NCBI GenBank assembly: GCA_037576195.1
Contig: CM075104.1
Coordinates: 1,494,775 to 1,558,774 of the forward strand
DNA from: Phytoseiulus persimilis
Taxonomy: Eukaryota; Arthropoda; Arachnida; Mesostigmata; Phytoseiidae
Length of the DNA stretch: 64,000 bases
Reading direction: 5' to 3'
Made by a program: the position numbers and the translations under genes. The number at the start of each line of letters is the position of its first letter. Within the stretch, counting starts at the first letter, position 1. Below the pieces are notes generated by a model, which saw only the letters and a list, made by a program, of their open reading frames with translations, made no database searches and was not told the origin of the DNA. Shown here one piece after another: positions 35,577-48,000 of this stretch.

Positions 35577-37292
35577 ATGCGACTGCTTCCTTTCGAGCCC
35601 GTATCGATCCCGTATTCTACCGGCTTTGAGTTAAGTTCAGAATCGCTAACAGCATCGCCAGAAGTGGACAGCCAGGACGTCAGCTTGTTGATCGAGCAGG
35701 GCGCAAAAATGAGAGTTCGGTTGTTGATGCTGTTACCCGATTTGACGTGTCCTACAGCCGGTAGCATTGTTGATGAGGCGCTGTTATACCTCATGTGGAA
35801 CGGAGCCTGGTGGAAATAATTCCCGTGATCGGACTCTCCAAACAGGTTATGATTCTGACTATCGGGGGCGAGTTTCGCTCGATACCCTTTAAATTTGCCC
35901 CAGTTGCAGTAGTTTCGTACTCCAGAGGTTCCGAATCTCTCTCCGCATCGGCTGAGCCGTACACGCGCTCTATGCGACAATCCACTCTAGCAGTAGGGAC
36001 CGACGATTGCTGTTCCTCGTCACCGATTGTGTGCTAGACCACATACCAAACACACGACCGATGACGCGGGACTCCCTCCAGAGCAGTCTCCACCCGCTTC
36101 TCTCCAGAATGGAATTGAATCTACCAGATCTTGTTCTGATCGAATTTCGTAAGTTTCGCATAAATCCAGCACCGGGTGAGCTTCTTCCGTTCTCCCGAAT
36201 CGGAGCCCTCTGAGACGACAACAGGAAATGCTTCTATTTCTCATGGAACAGCCAACCTTAGAATCGAGGTATGGCAGGCTATCGAACCTGTACTCCAACT
36301 TCGAGTTCACGAAATTTCGACCCGCAACGATCGGTGAGCTGACTCTTGACTTGACCTCCTTCAGAGGATTCGCCATGGAACGCGAGCACGTGAACATCGA
36401 TGAGGGCTTCCAGGTTCCGGGGGAGCTTCTCGATGCGGGGAACCCGAACACGACAACTATCGTGAATTTCCGACGGTCGAGGGTGAGCAATAACCCCTCT
36501 GGCTCCGGAACCCCCCACTATTACGCTCTTTTCGTTCCAATCTCAGCAAAGGCGGGGATTCTGCCGATCAGCAGGAATTACCAAGTGACAGAGAGTGTTT
36601 TATACAAGGCGTTCTGGCTACCGCTCACGGGTTGCGCCCTCGCAGCATCCGTGGTCTTGTTGGTCACGGGGGAGAATTCCATCTCGAGCTGGCTCTTCCT
36701 ATTGGCCAACCTTGCCACCGCCATGTTGTGGAAATCCGATGGTGAACCCTTCCGAACTCCTCTGGTCACCGGAACGTGGACGCTACTCCTGCAAGCTATC
36801 TGCAGGCTCGATGTGCAACAATGTATCAGGACGCATGAAGTGAGTTGCATCGGATACGATAGCGGCGTCGGTCTGATCATTTCGACCCAGCACTGGATTT
36901 TCCCAGAAGCTCATCTCAGTCTTTTTCTGCGTCGTGGCATCATATGTGGACCACAACGAATGCTGCAAAATTTTATTCCTGAAGGTCCGACGCCCTGTGC
37001 CGTTTTATGGCTGCGCACGACCGGGTCTCAATCCGAGAAGTACCGGATGGACTTTCTGAGCATCGAGAATCGATGTTATTCCGACACTTCTACAGTGCAG
37101 AAGGATCTATTTCGTAAGCTGGACCGAGACGGACGGATGTGTTTCATGGGGCTCGTCTATATAGAAGTGGGTTTGGTTCGAGAACTCTCCTTCACGGAAC
37201 AGTCTCTGTACGAACACCTGTATCGCGAACATGCTCCGGACCATGCCTCTACCACAAGCATACACAAGGGGTCCCTGTTCGAACTACATTGA
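35577..37292 (+). pseudogene. Ionotropic-receptor-like (IR/iGluR family) pseudogene
   Basis: A protein-like reading runs through successive frames: 35577-35819, 35795-36037, 36007-36213 and then 36228-37292 (354 codons). The last frame holds the likely channel core. A YYALFVPISAKAG stretch precedes a hydrophobic segment at residues 118-138 (WLPLTGCALAASVVLL). A shorter hydrophobic stretch follows at 144-157, where the pore loop would be, then PLVTGTWTLLLQAI (168-181), resembling the segment with a conserved Trp after the pore in insect and mite IRs. The expected ligand-binding S2 half and last membrane segment are not clearly recognisable beyond that point. IRs are ligand-gated cation channels of chemosensory neurons. 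The family call rests on this hydrophobic pattern, not a recognised signature; another membrane protein family remains possible. At least three frame changes argue for a pseudogene, unless short introns explain some of them. Confidence 0.45.
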
Positions 37293-40200
37293 TGCGAGTA
37301 AGCCGTTCGAATACAGTCGAAGCGGCCCCTGCACCATGTCACCATCGGTGCTCCTGTGCGGAGCTTTGAAGCGGTGGATTTGAAACAAATTGTGAGCGGA
37401 AGTCTTAACATTAGCGATATTCCGCTGATGCTCGAAATCGCTCCCGGTGGGATGCCACCACTGAGACGCTCCATTCTTTGTCTGAAAAGCACGCAGAATC
37501 TGCAGAATTTTGAATCGAGAACCATATCGTTCCTCTCTCATTTCTCTAGATGGGTTCTCAGTTTCGGAACCTTGCGACGTGGGGACACGAGTCACGAGCG
37601 GCACCGAGTCCGAAACCACCAGTCGAAAGAATCCCTGAGTCCGACTCATAGTGTCGGGCTCAGCGGCTGCTGATACGGAGCGAAAGGTGAGCCGACTCCA
37701 GAACTATGTGACTGCTTCAAGATTCTCGCATTGAAGGTCACCCAGTCACCCCCTTTTCCTTAGCTTTCGTACGTCGTCGTGAGAATTCGTCGTGAGAATC
37801 GGGATGCGGGAGACTAGTCGATGGGGAAGAGTGCCTACGCCGGATATTTCCGTTCCAAAAGGAAAAAGGTACAATCCCTTCCGACAGTGGAGTCCGGAAG
37901 AACGTACGAAATCTGTTTTCGATAGCTCGAGCTCCGCTGCGCTCAAATCACATCAGACTCCAGCCCAGCGGTTCACTGACTCTAGTTCGATGTAGGTATC
38001 CGATGGAAGCCTCGGATTGGCCAAGATCTCTAGTGACACGCTCAGTCTCACCATGGCTGCTTTCGGAAACCCAAAACTCGAGTTTCATTGTACAACTGAC
38101 CACAAGGAAGCTCTAGTATCTTCTGTTCAACCATCTTCTTTCGTTCAACATCGGACTCGACTCCTGAGCGCTTCACGGATCGCATGGTTACGATGATTCC
38201 ATGTGAGAAAGCAACGTTTCACGAATCGCTGATTCCTGCGTTGTGCGGCATGGCGGATGCCTCGTCCCGGAACACAGCTCTACGTAGTGGACACGGTTCC
38301 GACACCGGCTGTGACGCCCTGAATCTGGAGGCGAACACTGAATCGACGGATGGATATTAATTGACCACTGCCATCGAGACTCACTCATTCCGGTTATTCT
38401 CGCCATGTCAGTGAGTTCGCTCTCAGCCTCTCTGGGTTCAATCGTTAGCCATCCCAACTCACCGTTCATGAACTCGTTGGCGCTGTTCGAATCCCGATGT
38501 CCGAGCCTCCCTCGGAGAGCTTCACACTAGCGGGTTCCGATTCATCCTTGTCGCACGACTCCCACGGGTTGTCTCACTTCAGTGCTGTTGTCGGGGGTGA
38601 AGTTCTAACCCGACCAGCTCTTTCGTAGAACTAGAGCTATTTTCCTCGACATTCCAATTTCGGAATTAACTCCTGTCTCTCGCAAACCACTTGCCAAGCC
38701 GCAGCCATAGATCATGACCAGAATCGAACACACAACGGCATCGTTGCAGAATTTCATTCTACGGGTCTGAATGATATCTGTTGGGGCTTGATCTCATGTT
38801 ATCGGTCATCGGGTCGAGGAAGCACGCATGTGATTGGGAAACTCGACTAGTATTGGCTGATCGAAGTCGTTATCTGCCGGAATAAGTGGCAGAGCAAACG
38901 AGCATGTGAATGGTGAGAAAATATCTGCTTTCCCCTCATTCATCAAAAAATGCGGAATCACAACCGGAAAAATTCGGAATCGCGTAAAGCTATTCTTCTG
39001 TAACTGACTGAGCAAAAGCCGAGGCTTGAATAACCTCGCGATCAGTCATTTTGGGGCGCCGGCTTCCTCTGATTGCTCTTCCGTTGCTTCCGACACCGTA
39101 TTGTGCTCCGTCGGTTCGCTCGATTCTTCGTATTCTCCATCTTCGGGGATAGGTTTTGATCTCACGCCACAAAGTCTTCGGAAGGAAACCTCTCATGAAC
39201 TAGTCTCGGAATATTATGGCATAGTTGATCCCCCCCGCATGCCCTTGATCGTCGTCAGGGATCTACTTCCTCACTTCCGACAGGAGTCTCGCAAGCAAAT
39301 TGGAAATAGTCGGGGCCCTAACTGTATCCCAGGAGCGAGTTCATTCTGTTAACCTGGCCGCTCGGACTCTCAGACCAATAATGCTTCACCGATCTCAGTT
39401 CGTTGAGACCCCGGCTTGGCGCTATTGATGAAACCGTGGGCAGTCTGTTGCTATTTCGATCTGGTCTTCGGCGGTGGTAAGAGCATGTAAGTGAGCCTGA
39501 TGGTCAACCTCATGGAATTCGAAGTTATTCCAAGCAGCTGGCTGTCGCCGCGATCTTTCGCTCGACATTTCATTTCTCCTTCGATCTCATAGTCTTCCCT
39601 ACGCTTTCGCCTCCTTGGTAGGCGCATAAGCAACAGGATCCCACGTTCATATATTGGGAGTGGGACTCGACGTCTGATTTCCGCAGTCATTCCGTAAGGA
39701 TAACAACGCTCTATCCAGGGCTGTTGCGGTGGCCTGTGGTCACAGCGCAGCTCTGACGTTCGACAGTGCAAGTTTCCTCGGGGGAGCAACGAGGGTTTTA
39801 CAGCATAGAATTCGAATCGAAGCTTGACGCGTTTAAGCCACCTTTTGAGGATAATCCGTAAGTCGCAGTTCTCAGAGCCCGCCTCAAGAGGGTTCGAGTT
39901 TAGCTCGGCAGAGAAGTGGACGTTGCGTTCGGAGGACAGCGAAGCCTACGATACGAATCAAGCTTCTGAATAACAATTTCAATGAGTATAGAGGTAATTC
40001 AATCCTGAAGGGAACAGCGCTCTGTGGACGCGAAATCCCAGAGGGGGAGGGGGCGCACTCGATTTCAAATGGCGGCACCTCTCCCTATGGGCTTGATGCG
40101 CGGCGTTTCCGAATAAATTCCGCCCGTCCGATACGGAGCCCGCAAAGCCTTCCTGTACACGTACAATAGCTGAGCATTCATCCCAGGTCGAGAGAATGCA

Positions 40201-40820
40201 GCCATGTTCATTAGGAGGAATCGGCCAGAGGGTGAGTCTGAAGTTCAGGCTTCGTAACCTACCAAATGGTTCGACTGAGTACTTCCGTGAGGGAGTCAAT
40301 TCACGAATATTGGAACATTCCTTAGATGACTGACAGCGAGTGTGATCGAACTTCGATGCGGTGAACCGCTTTCGATAGAAAACAAACGCGATTTATCGTG
40401 TCTGTTTATCGATCCACACTATGACGCCAAAGTTCAGCGAATTCACCGGAAGAACTGATGGTCTCCAGAATAGCCTTGTCGGGTAGCCTAAACCTCAACT
40501 TGGAGTTCCTGGCCCGCAGCGAATCGCTACGCCGGGACAGCGGAGTGCGCAATGATTTCTGAGTCAAATAAAAACTCTGCCGAGCCTCCGCGCGGGAGTT
40601 CAATAACACGTCAGATAACGCCTCGCTCCTCAGTATAAGAGAGGGAAGGGACTCGGGCTAAATAAAATACGAGCAAGTCGTATTGGACCTCCTGAGTGAG
40701 TCCGTTGCGGGGAGCCGTAGATTCAAGCTTCAGTGATTTTTCAGAACAGCAGAAGAGCAATCGGAGAAAGTGGAACGACAGCATTGTGTCCTCAGGAACT
40801 GAACGCTGTCGGTTCCGATC
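37293..40820. other. No recognised gene
   Basis: Short open stretches only, on both strands. 37356-37673 plus may continue the decayed receptor-like sequence. Nothing else is recognisable. Confidence 0.3.
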
Positions 40821-41699
40821 TCACACCAAGTGTGCAAACGATTCGTGAGCAGTGGTAACTGGACTCGAATTCGCCGAACTCATTCTTGTCCGATCCGGTA
40901 ATGTAAGGGATGTTGAGGCGAAGGAATCTTTCATCATGGCGAAAGAGCACCGGTTATGGAACACACCAGCCGTGGGACTTTCGGTCTGAGAGACTGATCT
41001 TTGAACGCCAAAAGTTGTGTAACATGGAAGCGTTCCACAACTGGTGGGTCTTCTATAGCCGGCACGTTCTCTTTCTACTGTGTTGAATAACTGCTCACCT
41101 CTTGTAAGATCCAAGTGAAATTTCAGAGAATGATACAGCGCAGAGTTGTACAAGGAAGGGTAGTCACCCCTCGATACGGAGTCTACCTCCCACGGAAATT
41201 GCAAAGGGGAGGATATTCGGTACCAGACATGGAACGCTTTGATGTTCCACAACTCATTGCAGTCGATTATCGATGCTGTTCCAACCGGAGCCAGGGTCGC
41301 ATTCCTCCTGTTGGCTGTAGCTTCAAACGGCTGAATTTCTCTGTGCCCATTGTGGGAGCTCAATTATGATTCCCACAAAACCAAAGCTCTAATGAAAGTT
41401 TTCCCGATTTTTTCATTTTGAGACTCATTAACGGAGCAGCGGATTCGTGTATCCGCCACTGGCTGGGAATTCAACAATGTATGCCGAGCAGCAAGAGAGA
41501 TGACTCCACAGAAGATGATATCTGCGAGAGGCTCCGACGACAAATGGCGACTCCAAGGAGAGAACCAGAGCCTATCTCTAACGGACGCTAAGGCAAGAAT
41601 CCTCGAAAACTGAGAGAAGTCGCCCTGACCCGCCAGAGTGTTTGACGTGGAAGGTCGAGAACAGCAACATGTTACAATAGAACTCTCAACGAGATCCAT
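40821..41699 (-). pseudogene. Possible second receptor-like (IR-like) remnant
   Basis: Two adjacent minus-strand frames (41699-41364 and 41363-40821) read as protein. The first has a hydrophobic stretch (LADIIFCGVISLAARHTLL) followed by TFIRALVLWE, which could be the pore and following Trp-containing segment of an IR. The second has SPLQFPWEVDSV and an LFNTVERERAGY stretch, as might be found in the ligand-binding half after the channel. The similarity to the 35.6-37.3 kb sequence is one of layout only, so this is tentative. The region could equally be unrelated. Confidence 0.25.
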
Positions 41700-44058
41700 G
41701 CGAGAGAATCGTTGTAGCTTTCACGGCAATCGAGTGTCATGTCACTGGGAATCCTCCTAGAATACTGCAATACTGTTAGTCAACAAACGCGCAATATGGG
41801 TAGTCCGAATCAAGAAGATAGGGCAATAGAGTGGCAAAAGACATCCACCAATCGAATATGCGGAGGAACAAAACGTCACTACCCGTGGGACCTCCTGTGG
41901 CACAGTCCCGTGGGACCAACATTCGAAGCACGACATCATGTATGACAAGGCATCCAGCTTCATCGAATGGCACATAGAGTATTCCTGCTCCCCCCATACC
42001 TAATATACGGAACCGAGGTAACGTCTAGGGAGAATAGGGTGGAGGAGTTCTTGCTGCAGATAATTTCGGTTGAGGAGCACAAGGGAAGGGTGCGGCATTC
42101 ACGGCTTCCCTACCAACGGGAGACGCTCCTGCCGCAGTCGGCTGGGCCTTTCGAAATCTGAGTACAATACACTCGATCTTATGGCAGCGTTTGAGAAAAT
42201 GTCCCGAGAGGCTCGGAGGAATATAGAGGAAGCTGATGGATTTCTAACTTCTCCTCGAGATATTTGAGTCCAAATCGATCGAAGACGCATGTGAGAATGG
42301 CGAATTCCGTTTAGACACTTCCTCCGACTCAACGAAACTCCACCGTGTGTCTCTCCATCCGAATTCTTGCGAACGACACGCCGAGACGTCACAACCAAGA
42401 ATCTGCACACAAACGCGCGACGCTCCAAATTAGGATTTCGCCATCCGAACACAATCTTGGAGGATTCCGGATTCGAGGGCCGTGAATCACAAAGGAAGCG
42501 ATTCTCAGGGCAGTGCGATCATTCTTTCGAGCTTTGAAGCGGTGCTGAGTGCCACTCCAACCAGAGTATCATCACACTCTTTTGCACCCAAATTTATGTA
42601 TCATACTCCGAATTAACAGTTCCGCGAACAGAGGAGCACCGTCGATGATGCAGAACGAAATTAGGAGATCAGTGTGTGCAGTATAGTCTTCAGTCATGCG
42701 AGGGACCGTCCACTGGCACTGTGTCGACAACGGGAACCTATGAACAGATTGCGAGCGGGAACAGCCATACTCAAATTCTGTCGCTGTTCGGGGGGGAGAT
42801 GTCGTGGAAGAGTTCTCGTATTGACCAGTCTGCCCCGGGCCTCGAAGGTGCGAAATCCGTCATGGTAGACGTTACGGACATCTTTGGCGATGGTGTCTCC
42901 TGTCAAGTCCTCCAGATATTTACCATGGGTTCAATTCTCGTTCAGGGGTAACCGCCGCAGCGCTGACTAGGTTCGGCATACTCACCGCGTAGTCGCTGAA
43001 TCTGGAAGAGGACGAGGACGGAATGAAATGAAAACCACGGCGATTTCAGCTTTCACGCCGCCCGCTGGAACGTTTCAGAATTATCATCGGCGGCCGATTC
43101 ATCTCACGCAGAGATTCGATCTAACTTGTCAGTCGAAACGCTGCAAAATTTATGGTTTAAACCCTTTTGTTCATTCTTCTTGATTTTCTCACGACGCCAG
43201 CCATGATGTCATTGAGAACTCTCACGTTTTGCAATGGAAGCAACAGCCACAAGGTACAGCCCACGAATCGCGCGAAACTCGGGCACATCTTCGACGGATT
43301 GACATCGACGGCCTTGACGCCGTCTCTTTTGACGGCGAGGCCGATCGCGCGGTCGTTTGGTCTGCCTGTCGATCTATCGGCGAGTCGATCCGATTGCATG
43401 TGCCGCCGTTGGAGGAAGAAAACACCTCACACGGAAGGGCATTCGCGAACTTCTTCCTCCGCGCAACGAATAATTGCATCCTCGCCGTCATCGTTGTCTC
43501 CCTTACGGCAGCCATCAGAGTCGTTCATATCGCTCGCCGCGAGGAATTCTTTTATTGGCGACAAACTGCAAACCAAGGAGTGCGCTATCAAGGGAGCCTA
43601 ATGTGTTCTTTTGCCGTGTCCAATACATTGTCAGAGCGCTCTACGTCCCACCCAGTAGGTCCACTCTAACTTTGACGACTTCCAACATGGAGCTCCGCTA
43701 CACAGGCTGACAAGCAGCGAGCCCCCCGTAGTCCTGGTATTTCCCACTAGTTACATTCAGGGAAGGGAGCACTCCAACGTTTTGAGCCTCAAGCTTCTTT
43801 ATTTACCCATCATCATTTTCGTTCGTGTTATCAACTCTTCCTGATGATTGACGTCGTCATTCATGTCTTCTCTTCTTTTTCTCTGAGTCTTTTCCCGAGC
43901 TCGTTTCTTCTCCCCCTCTCTGCAAGCAACGGGGCTTCGTGGTCTGTGGATGATTGCGCGAAAGCTATTTGGTACGATCAGTCAGGTGCTATTTGATCTG
44001 CATCATGTCGGCCTTGAAGATTTGTGTCGATGGCCGCCGCCGAACGGTGTCGTCAGAC
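41700..44058. other. No firm gene; CpG-rich segment at 43.2-43.5 kb
   Basis: 43157-43669 is CpG-rich and open in three overlapping frames: 43229-43669 plus (146 codons, with one hydrophobic stretch, NCILAVIVVSLTAAI), 43167-43601 plus (144 codons) and 43157-43399 minus (80 codons). It lies just downstream of the ACBD5-like gene and could hold an exon, but I cannot choose a strand or frame. The rest (41.7-43.1 kb) shows nothing recognisable. Confidence 0.3.
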
Positions 44059-45093
44059 TCACTTCAACTGCAGCTGAACCCTGACCCTGCGTTTTCGGAC
44101 GAAGTATAGGATCAATTGAAGAAGCAGCGGCCATCCCAGGATGGCAGCCAGAACGTGTGGCTGGATGCCGCCGAAGAAACTCCACCGTCTCGATCGCTGC
44201 TCATGGAGGGTTCGCTCCAGGTTGTCGAGACGTCTCACGACCTCGTCCATTGTGTACTGGAGTCGGACGACAGCATACGAGAGATTATCCACGGGTTGCA
44301 CGTAGCCCACCGGATGGTTCGGGTTGCGACCTCCTCCCGCGGCTCGGTTGACGCCCCCCCCATGAGCAGCAAATTCCCCCGACCACTGACCTCGAATGGA
44401 ATGCGAGACTTGCTCTCTGTTCGGGGCCATGTAGCAGCTTGGAGGTGGAGGCGGACCACTCTCCCTGGGGTCGCCACCGCCCGCCCTGACAATACGGCTG
44501 CCATCGCGACCGTTACTGAGTGCGTTCCTCGAGTTTTTGTACATCACGGATCGACTGTTGACAATGTCGGCCTGCTCCGGGCTGTTGCGGTCGTCCTCGA
44601 TGTTGTTGAACGTGTCCGAGTACTCTTCGTCAGAGTCTTGTTCGTCGATTTTCGCGATGTCGTCTTCGGAGGGACTCCCTCGACTGTCCTGGCGGAGCTC
44701 GGCGGGAACATTGTCGTTGTTGATGGAGTTGTCGCTTTCAAACAAGGGTTTGAAGAGCCCAATGTGTTTCGGTTCAGCGTAGGAGAGCGCCTCCTGGACT
44801 TCGGCGGGAGTCGCATTCGCTTGAAGCTGCTTGATCGTCCCCACGAATTCCGAAACGTAGTTCTGCATAGCGGTCTCCTTCTCCATGGAGCCTAGTTTCT
44901 GCCATGCGTCGTATTTAGCTCGACCCACAACGTCCCAGAAAGCGGGTCGTGCTCCGCTACACGGCCCCGCGGTCGCTTGTTTGTAATACGAGTAAAACGT
45001 GAGTTGCATGGAATACGGTGGCTGGAAACTTCCATTTTTCGGGAGACTACGTATGATCTCAACGGCAGCTTTGAAGCGGTCGTCCACACTCAT
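44059..45093 (-). CDS. ACBD5: ACBD5-like acyl-CoA-binding protein, single exon
   Basis: The frame opens at 45,126, but the second Met (45,093) is the likely start: it gives MSVDDRFKAAVEIIRSLPK, matching the start of animal ACBD5/ACBD4. Numbers below count from the first Met (355 codons). The acyl-CoA-binding domain spans about 13-105 and includes YSYYKQATAGPC and RPAFWDVVGRAKYDAWQKLG. An acidic region with SDEEYSDTF (165-173) lies where vertebrate ACBD5 has its FFAT motif, which binds the ER proteins VAPA/VAPB. A predicted coiled coil (about 284-312) precedes a single membrane segment (322-343) and a basic tail (RKRRVRVQ), the tail-anchor layout that places ACBD5 on peroxisomes. Known role: it binds very-long-chain acyl-CoA and tethers peroxisomes to ER. 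No stop or frameshift is seen, and the coding region is intronless, unlike vertebrate genes. It is shorter than human ACBD5, mainly in the linker. Confidence 0.93.
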   Translation of the reverse strand: MSVDDRFKAAVEIIRSLPKNGSFQPPYSMQLTFYSYYKQATAGPCSGARPAFWDVVGRAKYDAWQKLGSMEKETAMQNYVSEFVGTIKQLQANATPAEVQEALSYAEPKHIGLFKPLFESDNSINNDNVPAELRQDSRGSPSEDDIAKIDEQDSDEEYSDTFNNIEDDRNSPEQADIVNSRSVMYKNSRNALSNGRDGSRIVRAGGGDPRESGPPPPPSCYMAPNREQVSHSIRGQWSGEFAAHGGGVNRAAGGGRNPNHPVGYVQPVDNLSYAVVRLQYTMDEVVRRLDNLERTLHEQRSRRWSFFGGIQPHVLAAILGWPLLLQLILYFVRKRRVRVQLQLK

Positions 45094-48000
45094 GGCGGCG
45101 GCGTTATCCAGGCACAGAACAAACACGGAACTTCGCTTCGGCGATGGGACCGAAGACGTCCTTCTCGGACGAGGAAAGTCTCTGTCTCAGCGAGGCAGCA
45201 AAACGCTGAGCGGACGAGCCGAGAATTTCACAAAACACAACAAACGATCGGAATCCGGCCCGTTCCCTCGATAAACTCCGAAGGTCCCGTCCGAACAGGT
45301 CCCAGTTATCTTCCTGATGAGAGCTGGGAAGTTCCACACCGCTCCATCGACAGCTGATTCAACGCTGTCGTCAGATTAACTTCCAGAAATGAGAGCAGGC
45401 TGACAGCCAGGCGAGCCGGTCAGCCGGGTAGCCGGGCAGACACAGAAACAGTCTTGGTGATAAGCTCTCAAAACCGACGTCGTAGTTGATGGCGACACTC
45501 TCCGCGTCGACGTAGTTGTGGTATTTCACTGCAACGCCATTTTGCGCTGACGCTGAACCAGGGAGAGGGAGTGCAAAGTGCCACGATGTACGGGACGAAC
45601 AGGCATCGCTCGTTTGCTTGAGCAGCTGAGCGGAATGCAGTCATGAGACCTCCGGACAACATGGCGGCTCCACACGGATTCGAGGGAAAGAACGAAAACG
45701 GGACGCGCCGAACGGCCATCATTCTGATTTAACAGGTCGAACAGACCGTTTTCCAGCAGGTCACTTGAAGCTAGCGCATGACATTGGGTCAGGTCAGGTT
45801 AGGTTTCACACCCGGCCACGGAAACCCTCATTGCCATCCATTCTCTTCCTCGAATTGGTCCACTGCCGCCATGTTGGCCGGAGCTCTCGTGATACAGAAC
45901 TACAGAACCCAGCTGAGCCACTGACAGATGAGGAGGAATCGCTGCAGCAATCCCCGGCAACTCAAGCGTAACAACGACGCTCACAGCTGCTGATTATAGC
46001 AGACTGCCGATGCGGCTGTCGTTCGAAAGAGCAGCGCTTCCCGTGACGGCTTCAGATGGAGACGAGTTGGTTCAGGGAACGGAGTCGAACGCGGCGTCTC
46101 GAACCGCGGTTCGCGTACGATTCCCCTTGGCGCCCCACACCAAGCCGCGAATTCAGTCGCACCTCTGGCCAGAAACGTTCCCGTTTCTGTTTCCGCAGGA
46201 GCAACGGTTCCGAGCTTGAGCGTTCGAGAATGTGCGTTACCTGAAAAAACTCGCGCTCCCCACCAGAAGAGTACACCGACAACGGCGCCGCTTTGCAACC
46301 AACCTCGAATTCGCTGTCAACCATTTGCTCTGCTCAATCTGTAATTATCGGCCAGATATTCAATCCGTGAACCTCACCTCGTTCTCGACGGACCCCGAGT
46401 ATCTTCTTCAATGTAGTGGACACCGTGACGATGGCCTTCTTGTTCCCCTAGGTCTGATAGAGGAAAATCCTCAGACTATCCTGTCCGATCACCGTTGGGA
46501 ATGATTCCGGATGAAACTCTCCGAAGAAATCCGTCTATTAGTGACGCGGATGTGGCTGATGATGTCCGCGGTTGGGTCATGCCATGCCGCTCACCAAGGT
46601 TCGTTCTAATGTTCTTTGGGAACCCGTCTTCAAAAAGGATGGCGCTGTCATCACGAAACGCGAGTTAGCTTTGCTCGAAGCCAGAAAGGCAGATCCCAAA
46701 CGATGTTATAACACTCGAGTCCATTCTATTTTCGTCAACCTCCGATCCCGCAACTCCTCTGGTTTCAAAAGCAGCGTGGTCTTCCAAACCTCCTCGTCCC
46801 ATGTTCTCACCGACGAGATGGCCGAGTGGTGCAAGCGGTCCACGCAACATGGGAGCGAACGGCTTCCTCGAGTGGACGGTCAGAGCTCAGCGGCAGGATC
46901 AATGAGTCTGTATCAAGCTCGGGCCTTGTTTGGGACCACAAGCCAGTGAGGCGCACGGAGACGTTGAACGAGGATGAGAAATGACAGCCGACCGGTGACC
47001 AGGAACAGCATGCGTAGGATGACGTTGTGCGACTGTCTCCCTTCGAAATTATTCCTCCATTTCATCAGGAGATGGGAACCCAAACGCCGGGACACACGCA
47101 TGCCATCATATCGACGATAGTCGAATGAAGACCCACGCAATGCATCGACGACACGAACATTCAGAAAGCGAAAGCTAGCGAATTGAGCCAGAGGCTACAG
47201 GCACCAACCGATTCGAGCCGCTCCCGTTAACATACATGCATGAGGGAGGAGCATTTCATGCGTTCTCGTCTCCGGGAGTCGCTAAAACCGGTCACTGCAT
47301 AGAGTCCGTGGCCCTCCGACGATCCTTGGAGAAGTATCACTCCAGCTACAGATGACGTCATTGTCTTATGTATAGGTACGGGACGCGTTCGCGGAAAAGT
47401 GGCGAAGAGCCTGAGATTTGGGATCGATACTTCCCTAGGCTGAATGCTCTTCGGTTTTGTACAGCGTTCTCGAGGGGCAACCACAACGCGGAATCTGAAT
47501 TCCGAATCGCTAACCGCCCTTTCCGAGACAAGGAAAAAAAAAGCAAAGGCTCGAGCCCTCACACGGTACGTTTCGTATTTGGTCATTCTCAGGCCGGGTA
47601 TTCCCTTTTCGCCCGTAAACTTCACAACATTCCGTGAGCATGTTTTTTCCTCTATGATTGGGCGCTCTTTTGGCTGACGGCTTGATCGAACGATGACCGA
47701 ATCCTTCGTCCGGATTCGGTCCATTGACAAGCGATCCTTTCGGCTGTGTAGAATAACATTCGAAGGGACTGCCAGAAGTTCGAAAAGATTGACCTCTACT
47801 CCAAGTGACTTTCTGCGATCCCTCGTTGACAACCATGAACCATATCATCGAGGCAACCGCTGTGGACCGCAGCGAATTCGAATGCTTGATTTGCGTTCCA
47901 CGATTCCCGGTCGAGATTTCACTGAATTCTCCCCGACGTTCGAGTGATCGGTGCGTGACGGAAGCTTGGGGACGAATTCGCCCTGAGCGGGAAAGCAGGC

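Noticed and set aside
44116-44895. 259-codon plus-strand frame
   Set aside because: It is the antisense of the ACBD5-like gene, whose domains are clearly on the minus strand.
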